64,000 nucleotides of DNA, taken from the NCBI GenBank assembly GCA_910585015.1, contig CAJUCT010000005.1, forward strand, positions 61,625-125,624. Direction: 5' to 3'. The notes under the pieces were generated by a model, which saw only the letters and a list, made by a program, of their open reading frames with translations, did not search any database and had not been told where the DNA came from. This document shows, one piece after another, positions 36,358 through 44,926 of the stretch. Origin of the DNA: an uncultured Acetatifactor sp. (GTDB taxonomy: Bacteria; Bacillota; Clostridia; Lachnospirales; Lachnospiraceae). The position numbers and the translations under genes are program-made. Every line of letters starts with the position of its first letter. The stretch's first letter is position 1.

Positions 36358-36977
36358 CATCCGCGGATAAAATTCGTCCAGCTGCCGCTCTCCGTCCGGG
36401 GCGCAATACCCTGCTCCCGGCCAGCCTCAATGCATTTCAGCAGCCAGGCCATATTGTGGGCGATATTCCGCATGGTCTGCAGCCCCTCCGCATCCTGCAG
36501 CACTTCCTCCGGGCGGTTTCCATGCACCATGTTCCAGTAGCTTGATCCCACGGTGGGCATATTGCTGATGCCGAAATACTTGTTCAAGTCATCCAGTGAA
36601 GCCGTAGTCCCCGCCCGCCGGGCTGAAGCCACCGCCGCCGCAGGCTTATATAGAAACGCATCCTTACTGCTGTAAAATGCCCGATCCAGGAACGACAATA
36701 TCCGTCCGCTGGCATGGGCATAGTATACGGGCGTACCAAATACAAAGCCGTCCGCCTCCCGGGCTTTCCCCACGAAAGTGTTTACCAAATCATCCGCGAA
36801 CACGCATCCCTGCTCCGTACACTGTCTACAGCCGATGCAGTCCCTGACAGGCTGCCCGCCCATCTGGAAAATCTCATAGCCGATTCCCTCCGCCTGCAAA
36901 GTTCGTCCTATTTCCTCCAGTGCGGTGTAAGTACACCCCTTTTGATTGGCGCTGCCGTTCAATAGCAATACTTTCAT
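36357..36977 (-). CDS. flavodoxin/NADPH-dependent FMN reductase family protein
   Basis: A 206-residue flavodoxin-fold protein: VLLLNGSANQKGCTYTALEEI is the FMN phosphate loop, FGTPVYYAHASGRILSFLDRAF the second FMN loop. A Cys cluster CIGCRQCTEQGC (about 49-60) marks the iron-sulfur-flavoprotein-like subgroup. Likely a cytosolic electron carrier or reductase; partner unknown. Two ATGs lie after GAGGAGG; the second (36977, MKVLLLNG) has proper spacing. Confidence 0.85.
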   Translation of the reverse strand: MKVLLLNGSANQKGCTYTALEEIGRTLQAEGIGYEIFQMGGQPVRDCIGCRQCTEQGCVFADDLVNTFVGKAREADGFVFGTPVYYAHASGRILSFLDRAFYSSKDAFLYKPAAAVASARRAGTTASLDDLNKYFGISNMPTVGSSYWNMVHGNRPEEVLQDAEGLQTMRNIAHNMAWLLKCIEAGREQGIAPRTESGSWTNFIRG

Positions 36978-37023
36978 TTTCATCCTCCTCGCTTTTTTAC
37001 TGCTCACATATTACTGCCCCGCT

Positions 37024-39789
37024 CTATTCCGCCCGTTCAATTTCCAGGCTGTCAATCCGGGCTCCGCCCTCCGCGAAAAACAGCTTCAAATAATTGTGGG
37101 AATTGGTAATCGCTCCGCTGATCTGCTCTACCTCCACATAAGCCCCATCTGTACTGCTTAAGGTGATCGTCCCCTGCAGCGACCCGTTTACAAATATGGA
37201 TATGGGCACCTGGGCAAGCTCCGATGCCTCAACCTTCACTCTCAGCCGGATTACATACGGATGCCTTCCGCTTGCCGTAAGTCCGCACAAAAATGACTTT
37301 CCTTTTCCTGTGTCTATGCCTTTTCCGTCCAGCACCAGTTTGGTCTCCAGAGAGTACCAATCCAGATCAAAATTCACGGTGTCCTCGTCCTCCATGGTCT
37401 TAGATGCCTCCAGTTCCTCCTGGCTGATTCTCCCCAGGCTCCTGTCCATAACAGCGGAACGCATCAATACCCTCAATATGTTCATGGCGCATTCCGCCAG
37501 ATCGGAGCGATTCAGCGTACCGTCCGCCAGACTCTCCGCCAGATTGTCCTGGCCGGAATTTTTTTCGGAATCCTGCACCACCATGTATACATCGTTCCGG
37601 CTTCGAACCATAGCCGCCACATTCTTCGCCGTGGGAGCCTGGCCTTCGTCATTGATCTTGGCCCACCAGTCCGTCATCACCAGCCCCTCGTACCCCCACT
37701 CCTGCCGCAGAATCGTTGTCAGCAGATCATAGTTACCCGCCGTCCAAAGACCGTTGACAGCCCCATAGGTGGTCATAATGGCATATGCCCCGCCCTCCTT
37801 AACGGCGATCTCGTATCCTTTCAAATAGATTTCCCGCAGGGCCCGTTCCGAGACGACGGAATCATACAGGCTGCGATGATGTTCCTGGTTATTGGCGGCA
37901 AAATGCTTCAAAGCCCCCGTGACCTGATACCGGCCCATGCCCCTTATCTGGGCGGCGGCCATCTTGCCCGTAAGCAGCGGATCCTCCGAAAAATATTCAA
38001 AATTCCGCCCATTCAGAGGATGTCTGTGAATATTCATTCCAGGCCCCAGCAAAATATCAATGCGGTTCCTGCGCAGTTCCGCCCCCTCCATCTCGTAGAG
38101 CCGCTCCACCAGTTCCTCGTTAAAACTACATGCCAGGCAGGTTCCGTTGGGCAGGCAGAAGGCGTAAGTCCCGCAGTCCATGCGGATGCCGGAAGGCCCG
38201 TCCGCACAGCACCCGCAGGGGATCCCAAAATCTGCCAGCGCCTGTGTGACCCCGCCGAAAGCCGCCGCCGTTCCCGGCGTCACCTTGGGAGAACACATGC
38301 CCTCGCCCCGGACAATGCAGCACAAATCCTGGTCGCTGAACTGGGAAACAAATTCCTCCAGAGAAATTCTGTTGTCATAGACGTCTGCCAGGCGATACCC
38401 CTTGTCCCCGGTATAGGGCAGCTTTGTCTTGACGCATTCCCTGCTCCTCTGCGCCATGCTGTAGCCGCGCAGAGGCGTTTTTTCCCAGGAAAGAACCAGC
38501 TTCCCGTTCTCGGCGGGGGCCGGCTTCATTCGCTGGTATTGAATCACAGGGGCCAGCGCCTGGCTGCACTGCTCCAGGATCTGCGTCTCCTCCACTCTCA
38601 TGCATCCGGCAAGTCCGGCGCTTCTCACATCCCCGCCCACATAAAAATGATACTCCCCTGCCTCCAGCACATAGCAGGATCTATGTCCTGTCAATCCGCC
38701 GTCATCGTAGGAGGCCAGAACTGCCTTTCCCGCTTTCAGCGCAATTTCCTGCTCCTCCCCCGGCGCCAGACACCTGGTCTTGGCAAAGGCCGCCAGCACA
38801 CGCAGCGGTTTCCCCAGCACCCCCTGGGGCGCTTCGGCATATACCTGCACCACTTCTTTTCCCGCATATGCGCCTGTATTCTTCACCTTGACACGGAAAA
38901 CGCAGCCATCCTCCTCCTCCGCCATATCCCACTGCATGGCAAAGGAAGTATAGGACAGCCCGAACCCAAAGGGATAAAGCACCTTCTCCCTGGCCGGGGC
39001 AAAGGTCTCAAAGTAACGGTATCCCACATAGATATCCTCTTCATACCGATCGCCCTCATCGCCGCTGAAATTAGCAAAGGAAGGATAGTCTTCCACCGAC
39101 GAGGCAATGGTGTCCGCCAGCTTGCCGCAGGGACTCACCCGGCCCATGAGAACATCCGCCACCGCATGTCCGCCCTCCATGCCGCCCTGCCACGCATAGA
39201 GCACCGCCTGGGGCTGATAAGTTTCCACCCATTTCATATCAATGATGCTTCCCACATTCAGCACCACAATCACCCGGCCAAATGCCCCGCATACCTGCCG
39301 CAGCATTTCCTCCTCTTCCTCCGAGAGAAAATAGCTGCCCCTTTCGCTTTTGGCATCCTTGTCCTCGCCCGCCGTGCGCCCAATGATCACCATAGCCGTG
39401 TCACTCTCCGCCGCAGCCTCTCTCACAACATCGTCGTCAAGAGGCATCTCCTGCTGGCTCCAGGGCTCCTGGGCCCAGCCGCAGCCCTTGTCAAAGGGAT
39501 GCTCCCTACGCCATTCCCGGTAAACCTGCTCCAGCTTTTGGTTCAGCACCAGCTTCTCTTCCTTCAAGGCATCCAAAATCCCCACCACATACCTGGTATT
39601 GATCATGCCCCCGGAGCCTGTGCCGCTCTTGTAGTAGTCAAACTGTATTCTCCCAAATACAGCCAGCCGCTCCCCCTCTTTCAGAGGGAGGACTTGCTTA
39701 TCATTTTTTAACAGGACCGCCCCCTCCGCGGCGGCCTCCCTCGCCAGCCGGGCATACGCCTCCCAGTCTATCGCATATCTGTTTTCCAT
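37024..39789 (-). CDS. glycoside hydrolase family 3 with swapped domain order
   Basis: A 921-residue beta-glucosidase-type enzyme without signal peptide. The alpha/beta sandwich domain usually at the C-terminus comes first (EGAVLLKNDKQVLPL at about 24-38, IGRTAGEDKD, GSIIDMKWVE), then a fibronectin-III-like domain (FGFGLSYTSFA, VKNTGAYAGKEVVQVY), then the TIM barrel (GPGMNIHRHPLNGRNFEYFSEDP; GALKHFAANNQE) with the nucleophile Asp in GLVMTDWWA. This inverted order is known from Ruminococcus albus-type GH3. ATG 39789 has GGGAGG eleven bases upstream. Intracellular cleavage of imported beta-glucosides is likely. Confidence 0.92.
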   Translation of the reverse strand: MENRYAIDWEAYARLAREAAAEGAVLLKNDKQVLPLKEGERLAVFGRIQFDYYKSGTGSGGMINTRYVVGILDALKEEKLVLNQKLEQVYREWRREHPFDKGCGWAQEPWSQQEMPLDDDVVREAAAESDTAMVIIGRTAGEDKDAKSERGSYFLSEEEEEMLRQVCGAFGRVIVVLNVGSIIDMKWVETYQPQAVLYAWQGGMEGGHAVADVLMGRVSPCGKLADTIASSVEDYPSFANFSGDEGDRYEEDIYVGYRYFETFAPAREKVLYPFGFGLSYTSFAMQWDMAEEEDGCVFRVKVKNTGAYAGKEVVQVYAEAPQGVLGKPLRVLAAFAKTRCLAPGEEQEIALKAGKAVLASYDDGGLTGHRSCYVLEAGEYHFYVGGDVRSAGLAGCMRVEETQILEQCSQALAPVIQYQRMKPAPAENGKLVLSWEKTPLRGYSMAQRSRECVKTKLPYTGDKGYRLADVYDNRISLEEFVSQFSDQDLCCIVRGEGMCSPKVTPGTAAAFGGVTQALADFGIPCGCCADGPSGIRMDCGTYAFCLPNGTCLACSFNEELVERLYEMEGAELRRNRIDILLGPGMNIHRHPLNGRNFEYFSEDPLLTGKMAAAQIRGMGRYQVTGALKHFAANNQEHHRSLYDSVVSERALREIYLKGYEIAVKEGGAYAIMTTYGAVNGLWTAGNYDLLTTILRQEWGYEGLVMTDWWAKINDEGQAPTAKNVAAMVRSRNDVYMVVQDSEKNSGQDNLAESLADGTLNRSDLAECAMNILRVLMRSAVMDRSLGRISQEELEASKTMEDEDTVNFDLDWYSLETKLVLDGKGIDTGKGKSFLCGLTASGRHPYVIRLRVKVEASELAQVPISIFVNGSLQGTITLSSTDGAYVEVEQISGAITNSHNYLKLFFAEGGARIDSLEIERAE

Positions 39790-39846
39790 CCTCTCCAAAC
39801 CTCCCGTTCACTCTTTTCATTTATTATACACACAACCGATTAGATA

Positions 39847-40273
39847 TTAAATCCCCATCCGGGCCACTATGTCCGCCCAAGCCTCCTCGTCAATCTCCTC
39901 ATCCCGGAACAGCTTCCTCTTGTCGGCGTCTGTGCTCTGGCGGATCACTTTGCAGGGATTCCTCCAGCCATTTGTATGCATTGGGGAAAAGATGCATGGT
40001 CTCATAGTGGTCAGGAGCGGTGAGCAGACTAATCCCTTTATCCCGCAGCTGGTCATAGAAAACCCGATAGACCTCCGGCTTCATCATCCAGCCACGGTAC
40101 ACAGCGCAATCTGGCTTTTCAGTGTCAAGCCGGATCTCCCTCTTTTCATCCCATACCTGCTGTCGGAACAACACCGCATCCATCCCCGCCTGAAGCGCCG
40201 CCTCATATTCTCCTTCAAATGCCTCATCCACTCTCTGGCTGTTCATATAGCTGGAAGGAAACAATATTCTCAT
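39847..40273 (-). pseudogene. ATP-grasp-type protein, N-terminal fragment with shifted tail
   Basis: ATG 40273 opens MRILFPSSYMNSQRVDEAF and continues DAVLFRQQVWD, AVYRGWMMKPEVYRVFYDQL, HLFPNAYKWLEE, the N-terminal domain of a family of ATP-grasp proteins. After about 105 codons the frame turns into Arg-rich nonsense, while another frame carries KVIRQSTDADKRKLF...WADIVARMGI to a stop at 39847. The ATP-binding domain (about 200 residues) is missing, so an internal deletion joined the ends. Confidence 0.6.
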
Positions 40274-40289
40274 CTCCAGATCCCTTCCA

Positions 40290-40429
40290 TCACCGTTTTT
40301 CCCGCATTGGTTCCATCACATCGGAGAGAAAGGCCCTTGCTCGTATTTCAGTCAGCTTAAAAGCCAGCTGCGCAATCCGCTCCTTCTCCAGCACATTGTC
40401 CTCCCTTGACAGACGCCTGCACTCCCAAA
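40290..40429 (-). pseudogene. possible C-terminal gene fragment next to repeat A
   Basis: An open frame without start ends at 40290 with ...LEKERIAQLAFKLTEIRARAF then LSDVMEPMREKR. Its coding-like composition ends exactly where the repeat A pair begins. Family unknown. Together with the repeats it fills the gap 40274-40624. Confidence 0.25.
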
Positions 40430-40581
40430 CTTACCTCTTCCCTGTATATCGCTGGCTTTGCCTGCGGTACCGCGTTAATGCGTATTCGGAAGTTTTAGTT
40501 CCAAACTTTCCTCTACATGCATATTGCTGGCTTTGCCCGCGATATTGCACCAATCAGTATTTGAATGTGAAACATTCAAAC
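40423..40581 (+). repeat. repeat family A, tandem pair (40423-40506, 40507-40581)
   Basis: First unit of GTTAATGCGTAT subtype, second of ACCAATCAGTAT subtype, each with the two stem-loops. This is the reverse order of subtypes compared with 12196-12354. Confidence 0.8.
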
Positions 40582-40624
40582 TTCACTGTCCAGATTGTCC
40601 GCCGCATGGAAAACCGAAAAATGT

Positions 40625-41095
40625 CTATAGATTTATATCCAAAAACTCCATATTGATAGATTTTTCTGTAAAACCATACTTCTCATACATAGCCCTTGCC
40701 GCCGCGTTTCTGGCGTTGACCTGGAGTTCCAAGCCATCATATCGCTGCTCCCGGCACAGCTGCAGCACATAGTCAAACAGCTTATGGCCAATGCCCTGGC
40801 CCCGGTAACGCTCCTCCACCGCCATAGAATCCACAAACAGCACCCTGCGCGCTTTCATGGGGCCGCCGGAAATATTACGTGTCAGGTATATTACCAGTCC
40901 CACCACTTCCCCGGCCGCCTCTGCCACGATGGCCTGCCCCTCTGCCAGGTGCGCCATGTACATGTCATGGGGCAGTATAGGATCTGTATCTATATAGATG
41001 TCCGGCCTCCAGTCCACGTGCATGTTATGTACCTGTCTCATGATCCGTTCTACCGCGTCGTAGTCCTGTTCCGCCGCCAGTCGTATTGTTACCAT
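40625..41095 (-). CDS. GNAT family N-acetyltransferase
   Basis: A 156-residue GNAT: beta1 VTIRLAAEQDYDAVERIM, motif A SMAVEERYRGQGIGHKLFDYVL (pyrophosphate loop R-G-Q-G-I-G), motif B ELQVNARNAAARAMYEKYGF. Substrate unknown. GGGTGGAAG precedes ATG 41095. First of seven GNAT-domain genes within 12 kb. Confidence 0.88.
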   Translation of the reverse strand: MVTIRLAAEQDYDAVERIMRQVHNMHVDWRPDIYIDTDPILPHDMYMAHLAEGQAIVAEAAGEVVGLVIYLTRNISGGPMKARRVLFVDSMAVEERYRGQGIGHKLFDYVLQLCREQRYDGLELQVNARNAAARAMYEKYGFTEKSINMEFLDINL

Positions 41096-41178
41096 ATCTT
41101 CCACCCTTTCCTCTTTTCCATATTTCTCCCCGCCATACCCTTTTATAGTATTCCTTATGTTCATCCCTACCGTGAAAC

Positions 41179-41544
41179 TCAAACACCGCATTTATCTGTT
41201 TTTTCGGCAGCGAACTCACCTATCACCTGTATTTTCCCCATGATATGTCTGTTGAAGGTCTCCAGTTCCTCCGCCGGGATCCACAGTTCCTGGTGATAGC
41301 CGGCCCCCACCGTATGAACTTCATACTGCCTGGAATACTCATCATCAATCTCAAACCGTGTCACATATCCTCTGTGATCATCATTGTACCGCACATTCCA
41401 CTGTGACGCAATCTCCGCCGCGTACTTTTCATTCAGAACAGGATAAAAAATAGGCTGCTCCGGCAGTCTCGGCGGAAAGCATTTATAGCCGCTTTTCTCT
41501 ATCAATTCCAGTTCCTTTGTCCCAACCGGCCTGTATAATATCAT
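41179..41544 (-). CDS. small protein of the 'ADP-ribosylation/crystallin J1' type
   Basis: A 121-residue cytosolic protein: LYRPVGTKELELIEKSGYKCFPPRLPEQPIFYPVLN, then HQELWIPAEELETFNRHIMG. I recognise this as a widespread short family often annotated ADP-ribosylation/crystallin J1; its biochemical role is not established. ATG 41544 has GGAGGAG six bases upstream. The upstream 90 bases hold an unassigned open stretch ending AVLRFIRLAEGILVL right at this ribosome site, perhaps the end of another lost gene. Confidence 0.65.
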   Translation of the reverse strand: MILYRPVGTKELELIEKSGYKCFPPRLPEQPIFYPVLNEKYAAEIASQWNVRYNDDHRGYVTRFEIDDEYSRQYEVHTVGAGYHQELWIPAEELETFNRHIMGKIQVIGEFAAEKTDKCGV

Positions 41545-41620
41545 TTTCTCCTCCTATAGCACAAGAATCCCCTCTGCCAAACGGATAAATCGCAGGACAG
41601 CATCCCAAGCAGCCTCGTTT

Positions 41621-42118
41621 TTAAGATCCACTGCACTGGGCCAGATCTTTTTCCATATATCCGCAAGTAAACGGGAAGAACTCAAACTTCTCCGTACCCA
41701 CATGTACTGCGCCGTAGGTCTCATACCACTTCCGCAGCCGCACGTTTTCCTCCACGATGCCGATACACATCCGCACACATCCCCGCTCCCGCGCCTGTGC
41801 AAAAGCATGTTCCAACAGTTTTTTCCCCAGTTGCCGGTGACGATATGCAGGCAGTACACACAGATTGTTCAACTCGCATTTCCGCTCCCCCTGCAAATGC
41901 AGGGAATAATACCCCACAATCTGCCCATCCTCCTCCCATACATACATGGGACGCCCCTCCTGGTATTGCCATTGCAGCCGCTCTATAGTAGTGGCAAAAG
42001 CAGTAAAACGGGGCGCATTCTCCTGGGTAAAACCAAAGGTATCCGCCACTGTCATAAAGCTGTCCCGGATCACCTGCACACACCTGTCCATATCTTTCGT
42101 CTCCATCGGCCTGATCAT
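41621..42118 (-). CDS. GNAT family N-acetyltransferase
   Basis: A 165-residue GNAT: IRPMETKDMDRCVQVIRDSF, LNNLCVLPAYRHRQLGKKLLEHAF (acetyl-CoA loop, with RHRQLG replacing R-x-x-G-x-G at one position), IGIVEENVRLRKWYETYGA. Substrate unknown. Confidence 0.88.
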   Translation of the reverse strand: MIRPMETKDMDRCVQVIRDSFMTVADTFGFTQENAPRFTAFATTIERLQWQYQEGRPMYVWEEDGQIVGYYSLHLQGERKCELNNLCVLPAYRHRQLGKKLLEHAFAQARERGCVRMCIGIVEENVRLRKWYETYGAVHVGTEKFEFFPFTCGYMEKDLAQCSGS

Positions 42119-42188
42119 TTTATTCCTCCCTCTAACCTATTTCCTCTTACCACCACTGACTTTTGTGCGGCAATACGCAGCAGAAAAA

Positions 42189-42737
42189 TTAAAGTTCTTT
42201 CATCATCCAAACGCAGTCCGCATAACTGCCGTCCCTATACTTCATATTATGAGGAAACACCCCATACTGCCTAAAGCCCAACTTTTCATAGAGCCGAATA
42301 GCCGCCTCGTTGGCGGATACCACGTCCAGTTCCGCCTGCTCATAGCCCATCTGCCTGGCTGTCTCCAGGGCTATCTCCATCATTTTTGTGCCAATCCCTT
42401 TGCCCCAATATTCCTGATACAGGGCTATCGCCACCCCGCATCTGTGAGCCTGCCGCATCATGCCGCCTGCTGCCATAATGGAGCAGTTTCCCACATGCCT
42501 CTCCCCGTCAAAGCAAAGCAACATCAGTTCCCGATCATCTGCTTCCTTTTCCATAATAAAGTTCTGCTCCCGCTCGGCGGAAATTGTCACCTCCTCCGGC
42601 TCTCTGAGCAGATAGGGCGTCTCCGCCGCGGTCTGCCTAAGATATGCCACAAGCATCTGCGCATCCTCTTTCCGGGCACTGCGGAAAGAGTATTCCTTAC
42701 CTTGTATTTCAATGAATTGCTCCGAAAAATTAGCCAT
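42189..42737 (-). CDS. GNAT family N-acetyltransferase
   Basis: A 182-residue GNAT with a YSFRSARKEDAQML beta1 segment, GVAIALYQEYWGKGIGTKMMEIAL motif A and ELDVVSANEAAIRLYEKLGF motif B, closest in style to the RimJ/PhnO-like group with unknown substrate. It follows the AlkD-like gene by 5 bases, implying cotranscription. Confidence 0.9.
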   Translation of the reverse strand: MANFSEQFIEIQGKEYSFRSARKEDAQMLVAYLRQTAAETPYLLREPEEVTISAEREQNFIMEKEADDRELMLLCFDGERHVGNCSIMAAGGMMRQAHRCGVAIALYQEYWGKGIGTKMMEIALETARQMGYEQAELDVVSANEAAIRLYEKLGFRQYGVFPHNMKYRDGSYADCVWMMKEL

Positions 42738-42742
42738 ACTGT

Positions 42743-43432
42743 CTACACCTTCAGTCCTCTCAAATATTTCTTCTGCTGCGCGGTCACCCGATTACTCTCA
42801 CATGCCTTCTGGATCGCCTTATTGTGGGTCCATCCGTCCAGGCGTTTCTCCACCAGATAGGGAATCGCCGCCTCGTACTGCTTGGCCAGGGCCGTGGCGA
42901 AATACCACGCCCGCATCATATTTACATAGTACTCCTGTGAGCTGATATCCGCCACCCACTGAAGATACTCCTGCCGAAAATCCTCGTCCAGATAAAAACG
43001 CATCAGCATTCCGACCCCGTAGCGGATGGTATAGGTTTCCGTTGAGGCAATCCACCTTTGGACAGACTCCAGCAATTCCTCCTTATGCTTGGCAAACACC
43101 TTGGGCGCCATCATATCACAGGTAGCCCAGTTGTCTATATAGGGGAGGAAACGCTCCGTCTGCGTCAGGCATTCCCCATAATCCCTGATCTGTTCCACCA
43201 CAAAAGCATGCACGTTATTCTCATCATAATATTGATGGGGCAGCTGTGCCAGGAAATCGCCAATCTGGGGATCCTTCGCCAGCTTTCTGGCATACCTGCG
43301 CAGCTCCGGTGTGCGCACCCCGATGATCGCTTCGGGATCCACTGTGGGAATCAGCTTCGCGTGAAAATCCTTGTATCCCACATCCTGCATTTCCCACAAC
43401 TGCCCCCTTATTCTCTCTCCTATGTCACTCAC
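42743..43432 (-). CDS. DNA alkylation repair protein (AlkD-like)
   Basis: A 229-residue HEAT-like all-helical protein of the AlkC/AlkD glycosylase superfamily, which removes alkylated bases. Features: GVRTPELRRYARKLAK, DENNVHAFVVEQIRDY, the WATCDMMAP helix with the aromatic/acidic pair, and WTHNKAIQKACESNRVT near the end. It starts ATG 43432 after GGAGGATA. Forms a tight pair with the downstream GNAT gene. Confidence 0.88.
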   Translation of the reverse strand: MSDIGERIRGQLWEMQDVGYKDFHAKLIPTVDPEAIIGVRTPELRRYARKLAKDPQIGDFLAQLPHQYYDENNVHAFVVEQIRDYGECLTQTERFLPYIDNWATCDMMAPKVFAKHKEELLESVQRWIASTETYTIRYGVGMLMRFYLDEDFRQEYLQWVADISSQEYYVNMMRAWYFATALAKQYEAAIPYLVEKRLDGWTHNKAIQKACESNRVTAQQKKYLRGLKV

Positions 43433-43568
43433 TTTGTATCCTCCTATTTAAAGTTCCTCATATCCCTTCCTGTACGCATAACCGATACACAACATATGGA
43501 CGCCTGAATGTTCCTGTACAGCGCAGTGTACCGACCGAGGGTATGCTGTTTGGAAGGTCTATACACCT

Positions 43569-44012
43569 TCAGTTTGGGACATAGACACATGAAAATTCCT
43601 CGCATACCACCGGCATGTTCTCATCGAAGCCCAGTCCCGCCGCCGCCATCTCCTGTCGGAAAAACCGCTCATGCACTTCCCGCCAGTAGGCCAGGCTTAA
43701 GTCTCCCTCCCCCTCCCGGCGGGCCTGCTCCGGGCCAACCTCCCGAAACGGCGCCAGATAAACCCTCTCCGTCCGTATGACACACACCGCCTGATCCCGG
43801 CTGTCCAGAATCACACTGTACTCCCCCTCCTGCGGAAGAGATTCCTGCTCCAATTCATACAACGGAAAGGCCGAAGCGGTGGCTGTCTTCCTCCCGCTGA
43901 CAACCAACGCTGCCAACTCATCCGCCTCATCCCCAAAGGCCCATGCCTCGTAATCCGTATGTCCTATGCCCGCCTTTTGGGCATATTCGCTCCACAACTC
44001 TTCCGCTGTCAT
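43569..44012 (-). CDS. ASCH domain protein
   Basis: A 147-residue protein with an ASCH (PUA-like) fold: AFGDEADELAALVVSGRKTATAS, where G-x-K-T-x-T/S is the ASCH signature, and EGDLSLAYWREVHERFF. Relatives bind RNA or deacetylate N4-acetylcytidine. The ATG 44012 after GGGAGG is preferred to an upstream TTG. Confidence 0.88.
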   Translation of the reverse strand: MTAEELWSEYAQKAGIGHTDYEAWAFGDEADELAALVVSGRKTATASAFPLYELEQESLPQEGEYSVILDSRDQAVCVIRTERVYLAPFREVGPEQARREGEGDLSLAYWREVHERFFRQEMAAAGLGFDENMPVVCEEFSCVYVPN

Positions 44013-44167
44013 TCCATCCTCCCGCAATACCTATGTACCGCCTCTCCCAACTAAAGCTGCACTGCTGGTAAGAAATTCCATACAAGCCCTGCCTGCGGCC
44101 CCCTGTTCATGACTCTCCTCTTTTCCCGCGTATCGCCGGATGCAGCCACAATATCGCGACGATCGAC

Positions 44168-44713
44168 TCAATCGCCGCCTGCCTCCAGATAAAACAGGAT
44201 ATCCCGCTTGCCCTCCTGGCTGGTTCCCTGATAGACCCGGGTATCCAAGCCCCCGATCTCAAATCCGCATCGGATATAAAAGGAACACGCACCCAGATTA
44301 TTATCCTGCCCTATGGTATACAGTCCCCTGTACCCCTCTTCCCTGGCCAGTTTTTTGCCAGCCTCAATCAATTTACGACCGACCATATGTCCGCGGTATT
44401 CTGCGTTTACCTTTAAGTCATACAGGTACAGATATTTATGCCAGCTATGCTGATAAATTGCCAGACCTACGCACTGATCCCCCGCATAAGCCCCCACAAA
44501 TATGTACTCCTTTTCCATGGCATCAAAATCATAATTTTCATCGGGAAAAACCATCTCGCCGATCTGCTCCGGCGGCAGTTCAATTGTGCTGTAACTCCAG
44601 TGCTCCCCGTCATATCGCGGAATCATACGCCCATATAGGGAAAAGGGTTCATTGGGTATGCGGATATCCGCCTCCCTTGCCTTATCAATGATTTTTACTG
44701 TAATATCCGACAT
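44168..44713 (-). CDS. streptothricin-acetyltransferase-like GNAT
   Basis: A 181-residue GNAT resembling the Sat4/SatA group: N-terminal NEPFSLYGRMIPRYDGEHWSY, motif A DLKVNAEYRGHMVGRKLIEAG, then QDNNLGACSFYIRCGFEIGG and DTRVYQ, ILFYLE at the end. These strings match streptothricin acetyltransferases (beta-lysine N-acetylation) as I recall them; actual drug resistance needs testing. Start MSDITVKII at 44713. Confidence 0.75.
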   Translation of the reverse strand: MSDITVKIIDKAREADIRIPNEPFSLYGRMIPRYDGEHWSYSTIELPPEQIGEMVFPDENYDFDAMEKEYIFVGAYAGDQCVGLAIYQHSWHKYLYLYDLKVNAEYRGHMVGRKLIEAGKKLAREEGYRGLYTIGQDNNLGACSFYIRCGFEIGGLDTRVYQGTSQEGKRDILFYLEAGGD

Positions 44714-44747
44714 CCTGCGCCCCCTTATGTCCCTGTGAATCAAATCA

Positions 44748-44900
44748 CATACTTACCGCTTCCCTGCATATCGCAGGCTGGCCTGCGATACTGCGTTAAT
44801 GCGTATTTGGATGTGAAACTTCCAAACTTACCTCTTCATGGATATTGCTGACTGCGCCTGCAATATCCCTTAATACGTATTTGGATGTACACATCCAAGC
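44748..44900 (+). repeat. repeat family A, tandem pair (44748-44827, 44828-44900)
   Basis: Both units carry the TTAATGCGTAT/TTAATACGTAT spacer; stem-loop 1 of the first is nearly perfect (TATCGCAGGC/GCCTGCGATA). The second is degraded. A further decayed trace (GTATCGCCGG...AATATCGCGACG) is near 44139-44160. Confidence 0.75.
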
Positions 44901-44926
44901 ATCCATAGCAAACAGTACTATAAGTT

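Noticed and set aside
37876..39711. 611-codon plus-strand frame
   Set aside because: Antisense shadow of the GH3 gene.
41552..41640. Open stretch ending AVLRFIRLAEGILVL
   Set aside because: It overlaps the GNAT gene end and has no start; may be the tail of a lost gene but too little to call.
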